From an uncultured Actinomycetes bacterium (lineage in GTDB: Bacteria > Actinomycetota > Actinomycetes > Mycobacteriales > Nakamurellaceae): a stretch of 64,000 nucleotides of DNA. Numbering within the stretch: the first letter of the stretch is position 1; each line of letters starts with the position of its first letter. The DNA is taken from positions 11,762 through 75,761 of the forward strand of contig CALANS010000204.1 in NCBI GenBank assembly GCA_937926105.1, read 5' to 3'. A program made the translations under genes and the position numbers. Of the stretch, positions 51,901 to 59,820 are shown piece after piece. The notes beneath the pieces are model-generated. The model was not told where the DNA came from. It did not search any database and saw only the letters and a program-made list of their open reading frames with translations.

Positions 51901-53571
51901 GTGACCGCTCGGAGGACTCGGCGATGGACGGCGGCCGGTGCGCTGCTGATCGCCCCCGCGATGATGCTGGCCGCCTGTGGCGGTTCTGGCAGCACCACGA
52001 CGCAATCGACGGGAGCGCAGCCGCCCGCGGCGTCGTCGACCGCTCAGGGCGGCGGCGGGTCCTCGCCGGCACCCTCCGGTGACACGACCGCTCCCGACAC
52101 GTCGACGAGCGCGGCCCCGGACACCGCACAGGCCAAGAACGGCGGCGATCTGGTGATCGCTGGGTACCAGGAGATGACCACCCTGGACAAGGACCTGGCC
52201 GGCACCAGCAACGACGCCCTGCGGGTGTTGGAGAACGTGCTGGACCGGTTGTACGTGCTGGACAACGACGCGAAGCCGCAGCCGTCGCTGGCCACCGGCT
52301 ACACGCTGTCCGACGACAAGCTCACCTGGACGTTCCAGCTGCGCAAGGACGCGGCGTTCTCCGACGGCAAGCCGGTCACGGCCGCCGATGTGGTGTTCTC
52401 GCTGGACCTGGCCCGCAAGGGCGACTTCCTCGGCTCGCTGTACAGCAGGATCTCGTCGGTCAAGGCGGACGGCGACAACACCGTCGTCATCACCACATCG
52501 GCACCGGAACCGGTGATGCTGCAGCTGCTCACCCTGGAAACCAGCGGCATCATCGAGAACAACTACGGCGGCAAATCCAAGGACGCGTACAACCAGCAGC
52601 CGATCGGCTCGGGGCCGTGGATGTTCTCCAAGGTCACCCAGGGCGTCGGCGTGACCGTGGTGCCCAATCCGCACTGGTGGGGCGAGAAGGGCCATCTGGA
52701 CAGCATCACCATCAACACCAGCGCCGACCCGAACACCCGGCTGATCCAGCTGCGCTCGGGCCAGGCACAGTTGATCGAGACCCCGCAGTTCGCTCAGTTG
52801 GACTCGATCAAGCAGGGTGGCAACACCACGGTGCTCAGCTTCCCCTCCACCGAGGTGGACTTCCTGGAGATGAACACCAGCAAGGCGCCGTTCGACGACG
52901 TGCACTTCCGCAAGGCACTCTCGCTGGCACTGGACCGGCAGGCCATCGTGCAGGCGGCGCTGCGCGGCAACGGTTCCCCGGCCGCGACCTGGATGTCCCC
53001 GTCGGTGCTGGGGGACTACCAGCCCGCGGACGGCACGAAGTTCGATCTGAATGCGGCCAAGGCGGAGCTCGCGCAGTCCAAGACTCCGACCTGGACGCAG
53101 CCGATCGTCCTGCAATACTCCACCAGTTCGGCCGCGTCCTGGCCGCTGGCGGCGCAAGTCATCCAGTCCAATCTGCAGGCACTGGGGCTGACCGTGAAGA
53201 TCGAAACGGCCGACACCAACACGCTCCAGGCGGCGACCGCCAAGAAGACCTACGACCTGCACTTCGGGCTGCTGACCTACGACATCCCGGATCCCGGCGA
53301 GCTGGTCGGCTACTACCTGGCGACCAAGGGCTACAACTCCTTCGTCGACATGTCCGCCACGCAGAAGCTCTATGACGCGGCCGCAGCCGAGTTCGACCCG
53401 GCCAACCGGTTGGAGGCCTTCAAGAAGGTCGCCGACAGCATCGTCAACGTCGACGTCAGCACTCCCGGCCTGTACACCGTTCCGTACTTCTGGGGCGCGT
53501 CGAAGTCGTTGCACGGCCTGCACATCATCCTCACCGGTCAGTTCAACTTCAACGACCTGTGGCTCGGCTGA
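51901..53571 (+). CDS. ABC transporter substrate-binding lipoprotein, family 5 (third Dpp/Opp system)
   Basis: 556 aa from GTG 51901, GGAGG 6 bases upstream. Signal ARRTRRWTAAGALLIAPAMMLAAC with lipobox LAAC near 23-26, a Ser/Thr/Ala/Gly/Pro linker to about 75, then SBP family 5: GGDLVIAGYQEMTTLDKDLAGTSNDALRVLENVLDRLYVLD, WTFQLRKDAAFSDGKPVTAADVVFSLDLA, GSGPWMFSKVTQG. It should capture peptides outside the cell. Gene order SBP-DppB-DppC-DppD-DppF-DppA-desulfhydrase implies D-amino-acid-containing dipeptides as cargo, by analogy with the Bacillus dpp operon. Confidence 0.93.
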   Translation: MTARRTRRWTAAGALLIAPAMMLAACGGSGSTTTQSTGAQPPAASSTAQGGGGSSPAPSGDTTAPDTSTSAAPDTAQAKNGGDLVIAGYQEMTTLDKDLAGTSNDALRVLENVLDRLYVLDNDAKPQPSLATGYTLSDDKLTWTFQLRKDAAFSDGKPVTAADVVFSLDLARKGDFLGSLYSRISSVKADGDNTVVITTSAPEPVMLQLLTLETSGIIENNYGGKSKDAYNQQPIGSGPWMFSKVTQGVGVTVVPNPHWWGEKGHLDSITINTSADPNTRLIQLRSGQAQLIETPQFAQLDSIKQGGNTTVLSFPSTEVDFLEMNTSKAPFDDVHFRKALSLALDRQAIVQAALRGNGSPAATWMSPSVLGDYQPADGTKFDLNAAKAELAQSKTPTWTQPIVLQYSTSSAASWPLAAQVIQSNLQALGLTVKIETADTNTLQAATAKKTYDLHFGLLTYDIPDPGELVGYYLATKGYNSFVDMSATQKLYDAAAAEFDPANRLEAFKKVADSIVNVDVSTPGLYTVPYFWGASKSLHGLHIILTGQFNFNDLWLG

Positions 53572-53605
53572 CGGCGGTGCGCGCGGGGCAGGAGGCGGGC
53601 CGGGT

Positions 53606-54547
53606 GTGATCAGGCTCCGCTTCCTGCTGCGCCGCCTCGGCCAGGCGGTGATCACCCTGTGGGCGGTCACACTGCTCACCTTCGTGATGTTCAAGGCACT
53701 GCCGGGCAGCGTGGCCTTCGGCATCACGGGTATCCGGACCACCACCGAGGACATCGCCCGGATCAACCATCAGCTGGGCCTGGATCAACCGCTGTGGAAC
53801 CAGTACGGCCGCTACATGGGCAGGATGTTCCAGGGCGACTTCGGGTCCTCGGTGACCTACGGCAAGCCGGCCATGGACGTCATCCTCACCGCGCTGCCCA
53901 CCACGCTGTTCCTGGCGGTGTATGCCGTGGTGCTGACCGCGGTGGTGACGGTGGTCCTGGCCGTACTCGCGGCGCTGCGCCGGGATCGGTTGACCGACCA
54001 CGTTATTCGCAGCGTTCCGGTGGTGGGCCTGGGCATGCCGGCATTCTGGGTCGGCACCATGCTGCTGTTCCTGCTGGCGTACAAGCTGCCGATCTTCCCG
54101 GCGGGCGGCTTGCAGCCGGGCTTCGTGGGACACGTCAAGACGCTGTTCCTGCCGGCGGCGACCCTCGGTGTGCTGTACACGGCCGTTCTGGTGCGCAGCC
54201 TGCGCGCGAGCCTGCTGGAGGTGCTGGATTCGGAGTACGTCCTGGTGGCCCGCTCCAAGGGTCTGGTAGGCAGCAGGCTGATCCTGCGCCACGTGCTGCC
54301 CAACGCGATCCTGCCGACGGTGACGCTGCTCGGGCTGATCTTCGCGGGTCTGCTGGGCGGGGCGCTGATCGTCGAGGCGGTGTTTGCCCTGCCCGGGTTG
54401 GGCTCCCTGCTGATCAGCGGATTCCAGCGGCATGATTTCGCCATCGTGCAGGGTGTGGTGGTGCTGGCCGCCGTGGCGATTCTGCTGGTGAACATCGTCA
54501 TCGACATCCTGTATTCGGTGCTGGACCCACGGGTGGGGCTGTCGTGA
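53606..54547 (+). CDS. ABC transporter permease, DppB type (third system)
   Basis: 313 aa from GTG 53606 (GGAGG at 53591-53595). Six predicted helices starting RFLLRRLGQAVITLWAVTLLTFVMFKALPGS. Family motifs MFQGDFGSSVTYG, the coupling loop YVLVARSKGLVGSRLILRHVLPNAILPTVTLLG, and EAVFALPGLGSLLISGFQRHDFAIVQGVV. The conserved C-terminus NIVIDILYSVLDPRVGLS is present. Confidence 0.94.
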   Translation: MIRLRFLLRRLGQAVITLWAVTLLTFVMFKALPGSVAFGITGIRTTTEDIARINHQLGLDQPLWNQYGRYMGRMFQGDFGSSVTYGKPAMDVILTALPTTLFLAVYAVVLTAVVTVVLAVLAALRRDRLTDHVIRSVPVVGLGMPAFWVGTMLLFLLAYKLPIFPAGGLQPGFVGHVKTLFLPAATLGVLYTAVLVRSLRASLLEVLDSEYVLVARSKGLVGSRLILRHVLPNAILPTVTLLGLIFAGLLGGALIVEAVFALPGLGSLLISGFQRHDFAIVQGVVVLAAVAILLVNIVIDILYSVLDPRVGLS

Positions 54548-54575
54548 GCAGCCGGCGATTCCCGGCGCGGGCGCC

Positions 54576-55469
54576 ATGGGCACCGTGGGCACGGTGGGCA
54601 CGGTGAGCAGGGCCATCGTCGAGCCAGGTGCCGTGACCACCCGGCGCGTGCGGCTGTTCGCGCGGGCCCGCCGGTCGCCGTGGGCGCTGCGGATCGGCCT
54701 GGGCATCGTCACCATCTACCTGGCGGTCGCGGTGTTCGCGCCGTGGCTGGCGCCCTACGATCCGCTCGCCCAGGATGTGATGCACTCGCTGGCGCCGCCG
54801 TCCGCGGAACATCTGCTGGGAACGGACAGCCTGGGCCGGGACCTGCTGTCCCGGTTGATCTACGGCGCCCGCATCGACCTGCTGCTGGGTGCCGCGGCCA
54901 CCGGGTTGGCGTTGATCCTGGGCACCGTGCTCGGGTTGCTGGCCGGGTATTTCCGCGGCTGGGTCGACCTGGTGCTCTCCCGGCTGGTCGACATGATGAT
55001 GGCCATCCCGGCCTATCCGCTGCTGGTGCTGTTGCTGTTCCTGCTGGGACAGGGCACCGGAAGCATCATCCTGGCCTTCGCGGTGACCGGCTGGGTCAGC
55101 TACGCCCGGTTGACCCGCGGCCAGGTGATGGTGGTGCGCGAGCAGGACTACGTGGTCGCCGCCCGGCTCGGCGCGCTGGGCAACCTGCGGGTGATGGCAC
55201 GCCACGTGCTGCCCAACGTCACCACGCAGGTGATCGTGCTGTGGGCCTCCGACATCGTGCTGGCCATCAGCGCCATCGCCGCCCTCGGGTACCTGGGTAT
55301 CGGCATCCAGGCCCCGACGCCGGAATGGGGCGTGATGGTCGCCGACGGGCAGGGATTCTTGCTGACCAACTGGATGCTCGCCACCGTCCCGGGCCTGGTG
55401 ATCGTGGTGCTGGGCGTCGGGCTCGCGCTGATCTCCGACTCGCTGGCCGCCCGGGGAGGCCGCCGATGA
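54576..55469 (+). CDS. ABC transporter permease, DppC type (third system)
   Basis: 297 aa from ATG 54576; the start is uncertain because codons 2-10 are three Gly-Thr-Val repeats of a 9-base unit and GTG 54603 is equally possible. Neither has a clear ribosome-binding site. Motifs: helix LRIGLGIVTIYLAVAVFAPWLAPYDP, LGTDSLGRDLLSRLIYGARIDL, coupling loop YVVAARLGALGNLRVMARHVLPNVTTQV, and LGYLGIGIQAPTPEWGVMVADGQGFL. Its stop overlaps the ATPase start. Confidence 0.93.
   Translation: MGTVGTVGTVSRAIVEPGAVTTRRVRLFARARRSPWALRIGLGIVTIYLAVAVFAPWLAPYDPLAQDVMHSLAPPSAEHLLGTDSLGRDLLSRLIYGARIDLLLGAAATGLALILGTVLGLLAGYFRGWVDLVLSRLVDMMMAIPAYPLLVLLLFLLGQGTGSIILAFAVTGWVSYARLTRGQVMVVREQDYVVAARLGALGNLRVMARHVLPNVTTQVIVLWASDIVLAISAIAALGYLGIGIQAPTPEWGVMVADGQGFLLTNWMLATVPGLVIVVLGVGLALISDSLAARGGRR
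54577..54605. repeat. 9-base tandem repeat at the start of the DppC-type gene
   Basis: GGGCACCGT, GGGCACGGT, GGGCACGGT in a row, read as (Gly-Thr-Val)3. In-frame slippage would change only the length of the dispensable N-terminus or the choice of start codon. Confidence 0.75.
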
Positions 55470-56647
55470 TGCGGCCCTCGCCCGGATCGACGGGCGCCGC
55501 GACCACCGCGTCGCTGCTCTCGGTGCAGGATCTGACGGTCAGCTACCCCGGACCGGACGGGCCGGTGGTCCTGGTACAGGACGTCGGGTTCGAGCTGGGC
55601 AGAGGCTCCGCCCTGGGACTGGTCGGAGAGTCCGGATCCGGAAAGACCATGACGTTGCGGGCGCTGGTCGGCCTGGTGCCTCCGAAGATGGCGGTGACGG
55701 GGTCCGTGCGGCTGGACGGCGAGGAACTGGTGGGCCGACCGGAGCGGGTCCTCGGCCGGATTCGCGGTCGGCGCATCGCGATGGTGCCGCAGGATCCAAT
55801 GGCCGCGCTCAACCCCATCCGGCATGTGGGCAGCCAGCTGGTCGAGGGCTGCCGGCTGCACTTGGGGATGTCCCGGTCCGCCGCCCGCAAGCGCGCGGCG
55901 GAGTACCTGCAGCGCGTCGGCCTACCCGACGCCGGGCAGGTGATGGGCAGATACCCGCATCAGCTGTCCGGCGGCATGCGCCAGCGGGTGATGATCGCCA
56001 TGGCGCTGCTCACCGAGCCGGACATCGTGTTGTGCGACGAGCCAACCACTGCCCTGGATGTCACCATCCAGGCCCAGATCCTGCGGCTGTTGCACAGCGC
56101 CTGCGCCGATGTGGGGGCCGCCATGGTGTTCGTCAGCCACGACCTGGCGGTGGTCCGGCAGGTCTGCCACGACGTTGCCGTCATGTACGCCGGCCGGATT
56201 GCCGAGACCGGGCCGGTGGCAGCGACTTTTGCCGACCCGCGACACGGCTACACGGCTAGCCTGCTGCGGTCGCTGCCCGATGTCGACGCGCCGCGGGAGC
56301 CGCGCGCCATTCCAGGTGAGCCGCCGGATCCGCGGCGGCCGCCGGCCGGGTGCCGATTCCACCCCCGCTGCCCCTATCGGATCACGGGCTGCGAGGAACT
56401 GCCGTTCCGGCTGGCGGCGATCGGAGACGGCCGGCGCAGCGCGTGCATCCACGGCGAGACGGGGCTGCCGGAGCCGACTATTGCCCCGGCAGCCATCGAC
56501 TCAGCAGCCATCGACTCAGCGGCCATCGACTCAGGGGCCATCGACTCAGCTGCGGCGGACGCGCAGTCGGCATCCGGCGACGCGGCGGCCTCGCCCGGCG
56601 GCCCGGCCGGGGCATCCGGCCCGCTCACGCGGGAGGGGTCGAGATGA
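55466..56647 (+). CDS. ABC transporter ATP-binding protein, DppD type, with repetitive tail (third system)
   Basis: 393 aa from ATG 55466 (GGGGAGG upstream; tandem ATG-ATG). Walker A GESGSGKTMTLRALVG, PQDPMAALNPIR, signature [15 protein letters not shown], Walker [19 protein letters not shown]-loop VSHDLAVVRQV. The Cys-bearing oligopeptide domain (CRFHPRCPYRITGCEE) follows. About 60 further residues, beyond the family's usual end, hold four copies of a five-residue Ala-Ile-Asp-Ser repeat and an Ala/Gly/Ser/Pro run. The stop overlaps the DppF-type start. Confidence 0.93.
   Translation: MMRPSPGSTGAATTASLLSVQDLTVSYPGPDGPVVLVQDVGFELGRGSALGLVGESGSGKTMTLRALVGLVPPKMAVTGSVRLDGEELVGRPERVLGRIRGRRIAMVPQDPMAALNPIRHVGSQLVEGCRLHLGMSRSAARKRAAEYLQRVGLPDAGQVMGRYPHQLSGGMRQRVMIAMALLTEPDIVLCDEPTTALDVTIQAQILRLLHSACADVGAAMVFVSHDLAVVRQVCHDVAVMYAGRIAETGPVAATFADPRHGYTASLLRSLPDVDAPREPRAIPGEPPDPRRPPAGCRFHPRCPYRITGCEELPFRLAAIGDGRRSACIHGETGLPEPTIAPAAIDSAAIDSAAIDSGAIDSAAADAQSASGDAAASPGGPAGASGPLTREGSR
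56490..56551 (+). repeat. 15-base tandem repeat encoding AAIDS units
   Basis: Four consecutive copies of a unit built on GCCATCGACTCAG(C), in frame, at the end of the DppD-type ATPase. Copies differ at one or two bases, so the array is not brand new. Confidence 0.85.
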
Positions 56648-57705
56648 CGATTCCCGGCACCCGAGCGGGGTTCCCGGCGCCCATCGATCGCGCGGCTATG
56701 GGTCCGGCGGGTCCGGCGGTGTCGATGCGCGGGGTCCGGGTGAGCTTCCCGCTACCGGGCACCTCGCTGTTCGGCCGCGGTGGCCGGCGGATGACGGCGG
56801 TCGACGGGGTCGATCTGGACCTGTACCAGGGTGAGGCGCTGGGCCTGGTGGGCGAGTCGGGCTGCGGCAAGACGACCCTGGGTCGCGTCCTGGTCGGGCA
56901 GGTGACGCCAGACGCCGGCGAGCTGGCGGTCGACGGAGAAGCGTTGGCGCGCAAGCGAAGCCGAGACGAGCGTCGCAGGGTGCAGATGGTCTTCCAAGAT
57001 CCGATGTCCTCGCTCAATCCCCGGCTGCAGATCGGTCAGGTGCTCGCCGAGCTGCTGCGGGTGCACCACATGGTGCCCGACAAGGACATTGGCCGACGGA
57101 CCGGCGAGTTGCTGGCGGCCGTCGGGCTGCCTGAGCGGTTCCGCGACACGCTCCCGGGCCTGCTGTCCGGCGGGCAGCGCCAGCGCGTCAGCATCGCCCG
57201 CGCGCTGGCCCTGGAGCCGCAGGTGCTGGTGGCCGACGAGATCACCTCGGCCCTGGACGTATCGATCCAGGCGCAGGTGCTGGCGTTGCTGCTGGATCTG
57301 AAGGCCCGACTCGGCCTGACCATGCTGTTCATCAGCCACAACCTCGCGGTGGTCCGGCAGGTCTGTGAACGGGTCGCCGTGATGTACCTGGGTCGCATCG
57401 TGGAGATCGGGCCCACCGATACGGTTTTCGCCGACCCACAGCACCCGTACACCAGGCTGCTGCTGTCCTCCATCCCCCGTCTGGACGGGGCACCGATCGA
57501 CCCGCCGGACAGCGGCGAGGCCGTCGGCTCGGGGGGCGCGGGCGACGCCCGCGGGTGCCGGTTCGCGCCCCGCTGCCCGCTGGCCCAGCCGGTCTGCCGC
57601 GAGGACGATCCCGCACTGTACGGCCCGGACGACCGGCACGTGAGTGCCTGCCACTTCTCCTTCGGCCGCACGGCCGATGGGACAACCCAGAAAGGACACC
57701 AATGA
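56644..57705 (+). CDS. ABC transporter ATP-binding protein, DppF type (third system)
   Basis: 353 aa from ATG 56644, overlapping the DppD-type stop (ATGA). Walker A GESGCGKTTLGRVLVG, FQDPMSSLNPRLQ, signature LSGGQRQRVSIARAL, Walker B LVADEITSALDVSIQAQ, H-loop ISHNLAVVRQV, then the C-terminal Cys motif CRFAPRCPLAQPVC. Walker B is followed by Ile instead of the common Pro (DEITS). Its stop overlaps the DppA start, so transport and peptidase are translationally coupled. Confidence 0.94.
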   Translation: MTIPGTRAGFPAPIDRAAMGPAGPAVSMRGVRVSFPLPGTSLFGRGGRRMTAVDGVDLDLYQGEALGLVGESGCGKTTLGRVLVGQVTPDAGELAVDGEALARKRSRDERRRVQMVFQDPMSSLNPRLQIGQVLAELLRVHHMVPDKDIGRRTGELLAAVGLPERFRDTLPGLLSGGQRQRVSIARALALEPQVLVADEITSALDVSIQAQVLALLLDLKARLGLTMLFISHNLAVVRQVCERVAVMYLGRIVEIGPTDTVFADPQHPYTRLLLSSIPRLDGAPIDPPDSGEAVGSGGAGDARGCRFAPRCPLAQPVCREDDPALYGPDDRHVSACHFSFGRTADGTTQKGHQ

Positions 57706-58529
57706 GGGCTCTGATCTCCGCGGACATGGAGGGCGCCACCGGCGTCACCGCACCCGACGACTGCATTCCCGGCAAGGCCGGATACCTGCGGTTCCAACCG
57801 GTGTTCACCGGTGACGTGAATGCCGTGGCGCTGGGCTTCTTCGATGCCGGCGTCGACGAGGTCGTGGTCACCGAGGGTCACGGCGGCATGCGGCACCTGC
57901 TGATCGAGCAGCTGGATCCGCGAATTCAGTTGATCAGCGGCAAGAATCGTGATTTCGCGATGCTGGAGGGTATTCAGGAGCATCCCGAACTGATCGCCTT
58001 CGTCGGATACCACTCCGCGGCCGGCACCCCGGGCGTGCTCAGCCACACCTTCGCCGGGTCGCAGTTGACCGGTGTGACGCTCAATGGCCGGCTGATGAGC
58101 GAGGGATATCTCAACGCGCTGCTCGGCGCCGAGTACGGCGCTCGGCTGGCCGTCGTCTCCGGGGACGACGTCACCTGCGACGATGCCGCAGGGTATGCAC
58201 CGGATTCCAAGCGGGTGGCCGTGAAGACCGCCGTCGATCGTTACACCGCGCGCTGCCTGAACCCGGAGACGACGTCCGGGCTACTGCGCAAGGCCGCCGC
58301 GGCGTCGGTGGCCAGCTGCACGGTGCCCACCCTCCCGGACGGCCCGTTCGAATGTGTGGTGACGTTTGCGGCTAGCAATCACGCGAAGGCGGCCGCTCTG
58401 GTCCCGAGTGTGCAGGCGGCGGGGGAGCGTTCGGTGGCCTTCACCTTCGACACGATCGCCGAGCTGTACCAGTGCTTCCATGTGGTGATCGTGATGGCGT
58501 CGGTGGCGACCGAGCCGGTGTACGGCTGA
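57702..58529 (+). CDS. dppA: Zinc D-aminopeptidase, M55 family
   Basis: 275 aa from ATG 57702, inside the ATGA overlap with the ATPase. It cleaves N-terminal D-amino acids from short peptides such as D-Ala-D-Ala. The whole active site of Bacillus subtilis DppA is present at the same residue numbers: Asp8 and Glu10 (ISADMEG), His60 (VTEGHGGMRHL), His104 (GYHSAAG), the catalytic His115 (GVLSHT) and Glu133 (MSEGYLN). The length matches the family. The enzyme forms a large self-compartmentalised ring in Bacillus. Position at the end of a Dpp operon is also conserved. Cytoplasmic; acts on imported dipeptides. Confidence 0.96.
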   Translation: MRALISADMEGATGVTAPDDCIPGKAGYLRFQPVFTGDVNAVALGFFDAGVDEVVVTEGHGGMRHLLIEQLDPRIQLISGKNRDFAMLEGIQEHPELIAFVGYHSAAGTPGVLSHTFAGSQLTGVTLNGRLMSEGYLNALLGAEYGARLAVVSGDDVTCDDAAGYAPDSKRVAVKTAVDRYTARCLNPETTSGLLRKAAAASVASCTVPTLPDGPFECVVTFAASNHAKAAALVPSVQAAGERSVAFTFDTIAELYQCFHVVIVMASVATEPVYG

Positions 58530-58531
58530 CG

Positions 58532-59599
58532 GTGACCGAGACTCCTGTGGTGGCGGGGCCGAGCGACCCTCATCGGTTGATCGCTCCGCCCAGCGACGCC
58601 GACTTCGGCCATCCGCGGGTCACTCTCGCGCACCTACCCACCCCGGTCGAACCACTCGATGCGCTGGCACACGAACTCGGCATCGCGCCCGGCCGGCTGT
58701 GGGTCAAACGCGATGACGCGACCGGGCTAGCGCTGGGCGGCAACAAGGTTCGCAAGCTCGAATATCTGTGCGCCGACGCGATCCGGTGCGGCGCTCAGCA
58801 CCTGGTCACCGCGGGGTTGGCCCAGAGCAATCACGGGCGACAGACCGCGGCGGCTGCCGCGAAACTGGGCCTGGGCTGCACACTGCTGTTTGTCGGCCGC
58901 CCGCCAGCGACCGCCAGCGGGAACCTGGTGCTGGATAAGCTGTTAGGAGCCACCATCCGGTGGATCGACGGCGGAGACCCGACCGATCCGGACTACCTCG
59001 GAGCCGAGATCCGGGCCGAGGCCGCTCGGATCAGCGCCTCCGGAACGCCCGCGTATCCCATCGTCGTGGGCGGCTCGGTCCCGCTCGGAGCGCTGGGATA
59101 TATGCGAGCGGCCGGTGAGCTCCGGGCACAGATTCCCGACCTCGCTCGGGTGTTCGCCCCGAGTGGGAGCGGTGGCACGCACGCCGGGCTGGCCGCCGGG
59201 TTCGGCGACCACGATCTGGTTCAGGGCGTGCGGATCGGCGAACGTCGCGACCTGGAGGGCAAGATCGAGCACCTCGCGGCCGCGGCCGCGGCGCTGGCCG
59301 GCCTACCGGCGCCGCGTGGCCGAGCCCGGGTGGACAGCAGGCTCGGGTCCGCCGTGCACACCAACGCCACGCTGGATGCGATCCGGTTGGCCGGGCGCAC
59401 CGAGGGTCTGGTTCTCGACCCGGTGTACACCGGCAAGGTGATGGCCGGGTTGATCACCGCCTGCCGCGAGGGCTCGCTGCCGCCCGCGGGGCGCGTGGTG
59501 TTCCTGCACACCGGCGGCGGTCCGGGGCTGCTGTCCACCGAGCACTCCGAGTGGCTGGTCCAAGGGCTCGCCGCCGGCGCGGAGCTCCGGCCCCACTGA
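58532..59599 (+). CDS. D-cysteine desulfhydrase / ACC deaminase-family PLP enzyme
   Basis: 355 aa from GTG 58532, two bases after the dppA stop. Fold-type II PLP enzyme with the PLP lysine Lys72 in ALGGNKVRKLEYLCADA, the TAGLAQSNHGRQTAAAAAKLGL block, the phosphate-binding loop SGSGGTHAGLAAG, and LDPVYTGKVMAGLI near the end. The GGNKVRKLE motif is shared by DcyD and ACC deaminases, which act on D-cysteine, beta-chloro-D-alanine, D-serine-type substrates or ACC. Coupled to a D-aminopeptidase, deamination of released D-amino acids to keto acid plus ammonia is the best reading. Confidence 0.9.
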   Translation: MTETPVVAGPSDPHRLIAPPSDADFGHPRVTLAHLPTPVEPLDALAHELGIAPGRLWVKRDDATGLALGGNKVRKLEYLCADAIRCGAQHLVTAGLAQSNHGRQTAAAAAKLGLGCTLLFVGRPPATASGNLVLDKLLGATIRWIDGGDPTDPDYLGAEIRAEAARISASGTPAYPIVVGGSVPLGALGYMRAAGELRAQIPDLARVFAPSGSGGTHAGLAAGFGDHDLVQGVRIGERRDLEGKIEHLAAAAAALAGLPAPRGRARVDSRLGSAVHTNATLDAIRLAGRTEGLVLDPVYTGKVMAGLITACREGSLPPAGRVVFLHTGGGPGLLSTEHSEWLVQGLAAGAELRPH

Positions 59600-59701
59600 G
59601 CCACCGAGCACCGGGGCCGGGCCCGGCGCATGCCACCGCGCACCGCGCCGGCCCACACCACTGAGCCACTGAGTACCGGAGCCGGGCAACGAGTACTCAG
59701 T
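59598..59701. repeat. Imperfect 25-bp direct repeat and 9-bp inverted repeat (possible terminator)
   Basis: A 25-base segment at 59598-59622 recurs at 59663-59687 with four changes. Across the second copy, ACTGAGTAC (59668-59676) pairs with GTACTCAGT (59693-59701). The region follows the last gene of the D-peptide operon, so a terminator is plausible, though no T-run follows. Confidence 0.5.
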
Positions 59702-59750
59702 CCGGCCGCTGAGTCCTTGCCGCTGGCGTCTTCCCGGCCACTTGCCAGAC

Positions 59751-59768
59751 ATACCCCAGGGGGGTAGT
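59751..59768. promoter_or_regulatory. CsoR-type operator, distal copy
   Basis: ATACCCC-AG-GGGGTA-type dyad (ATACCCCAGGGGGGTAGT). G-tracts flanked by TA/AT are the known signature of CsoR operators. It lies 30 bases upstream of the second copy and about 50 bases before csoR. Confidence 0.65.
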
Positions 59769-59780
59769 CTCGGTCGCGAG

Positions 59781-59801
59781 CGATACCCCGGATGGGTATC
59801 G
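59781..59801. promoter_or_regulatory. CsoR-type operator, proximal copy
   Basis: A perfect inverted repeat, CGATACCC-N5-GGGTATCG, matching the actinobacterial CsoR box. It lies 20 bases upstream of the csoR start codon, consistent with autorepression relieved by Cu(I). Confidence 0.8.
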
Positions 59802-59820
59802 CGCGGCGAGGAGGATGGGC

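Noticed and set aside
51817..53766. Minus-strand open frame of 649 codons
   Set aside because: Shadow of the third binding-protein gene; composition and lack of motifs argue against coding.
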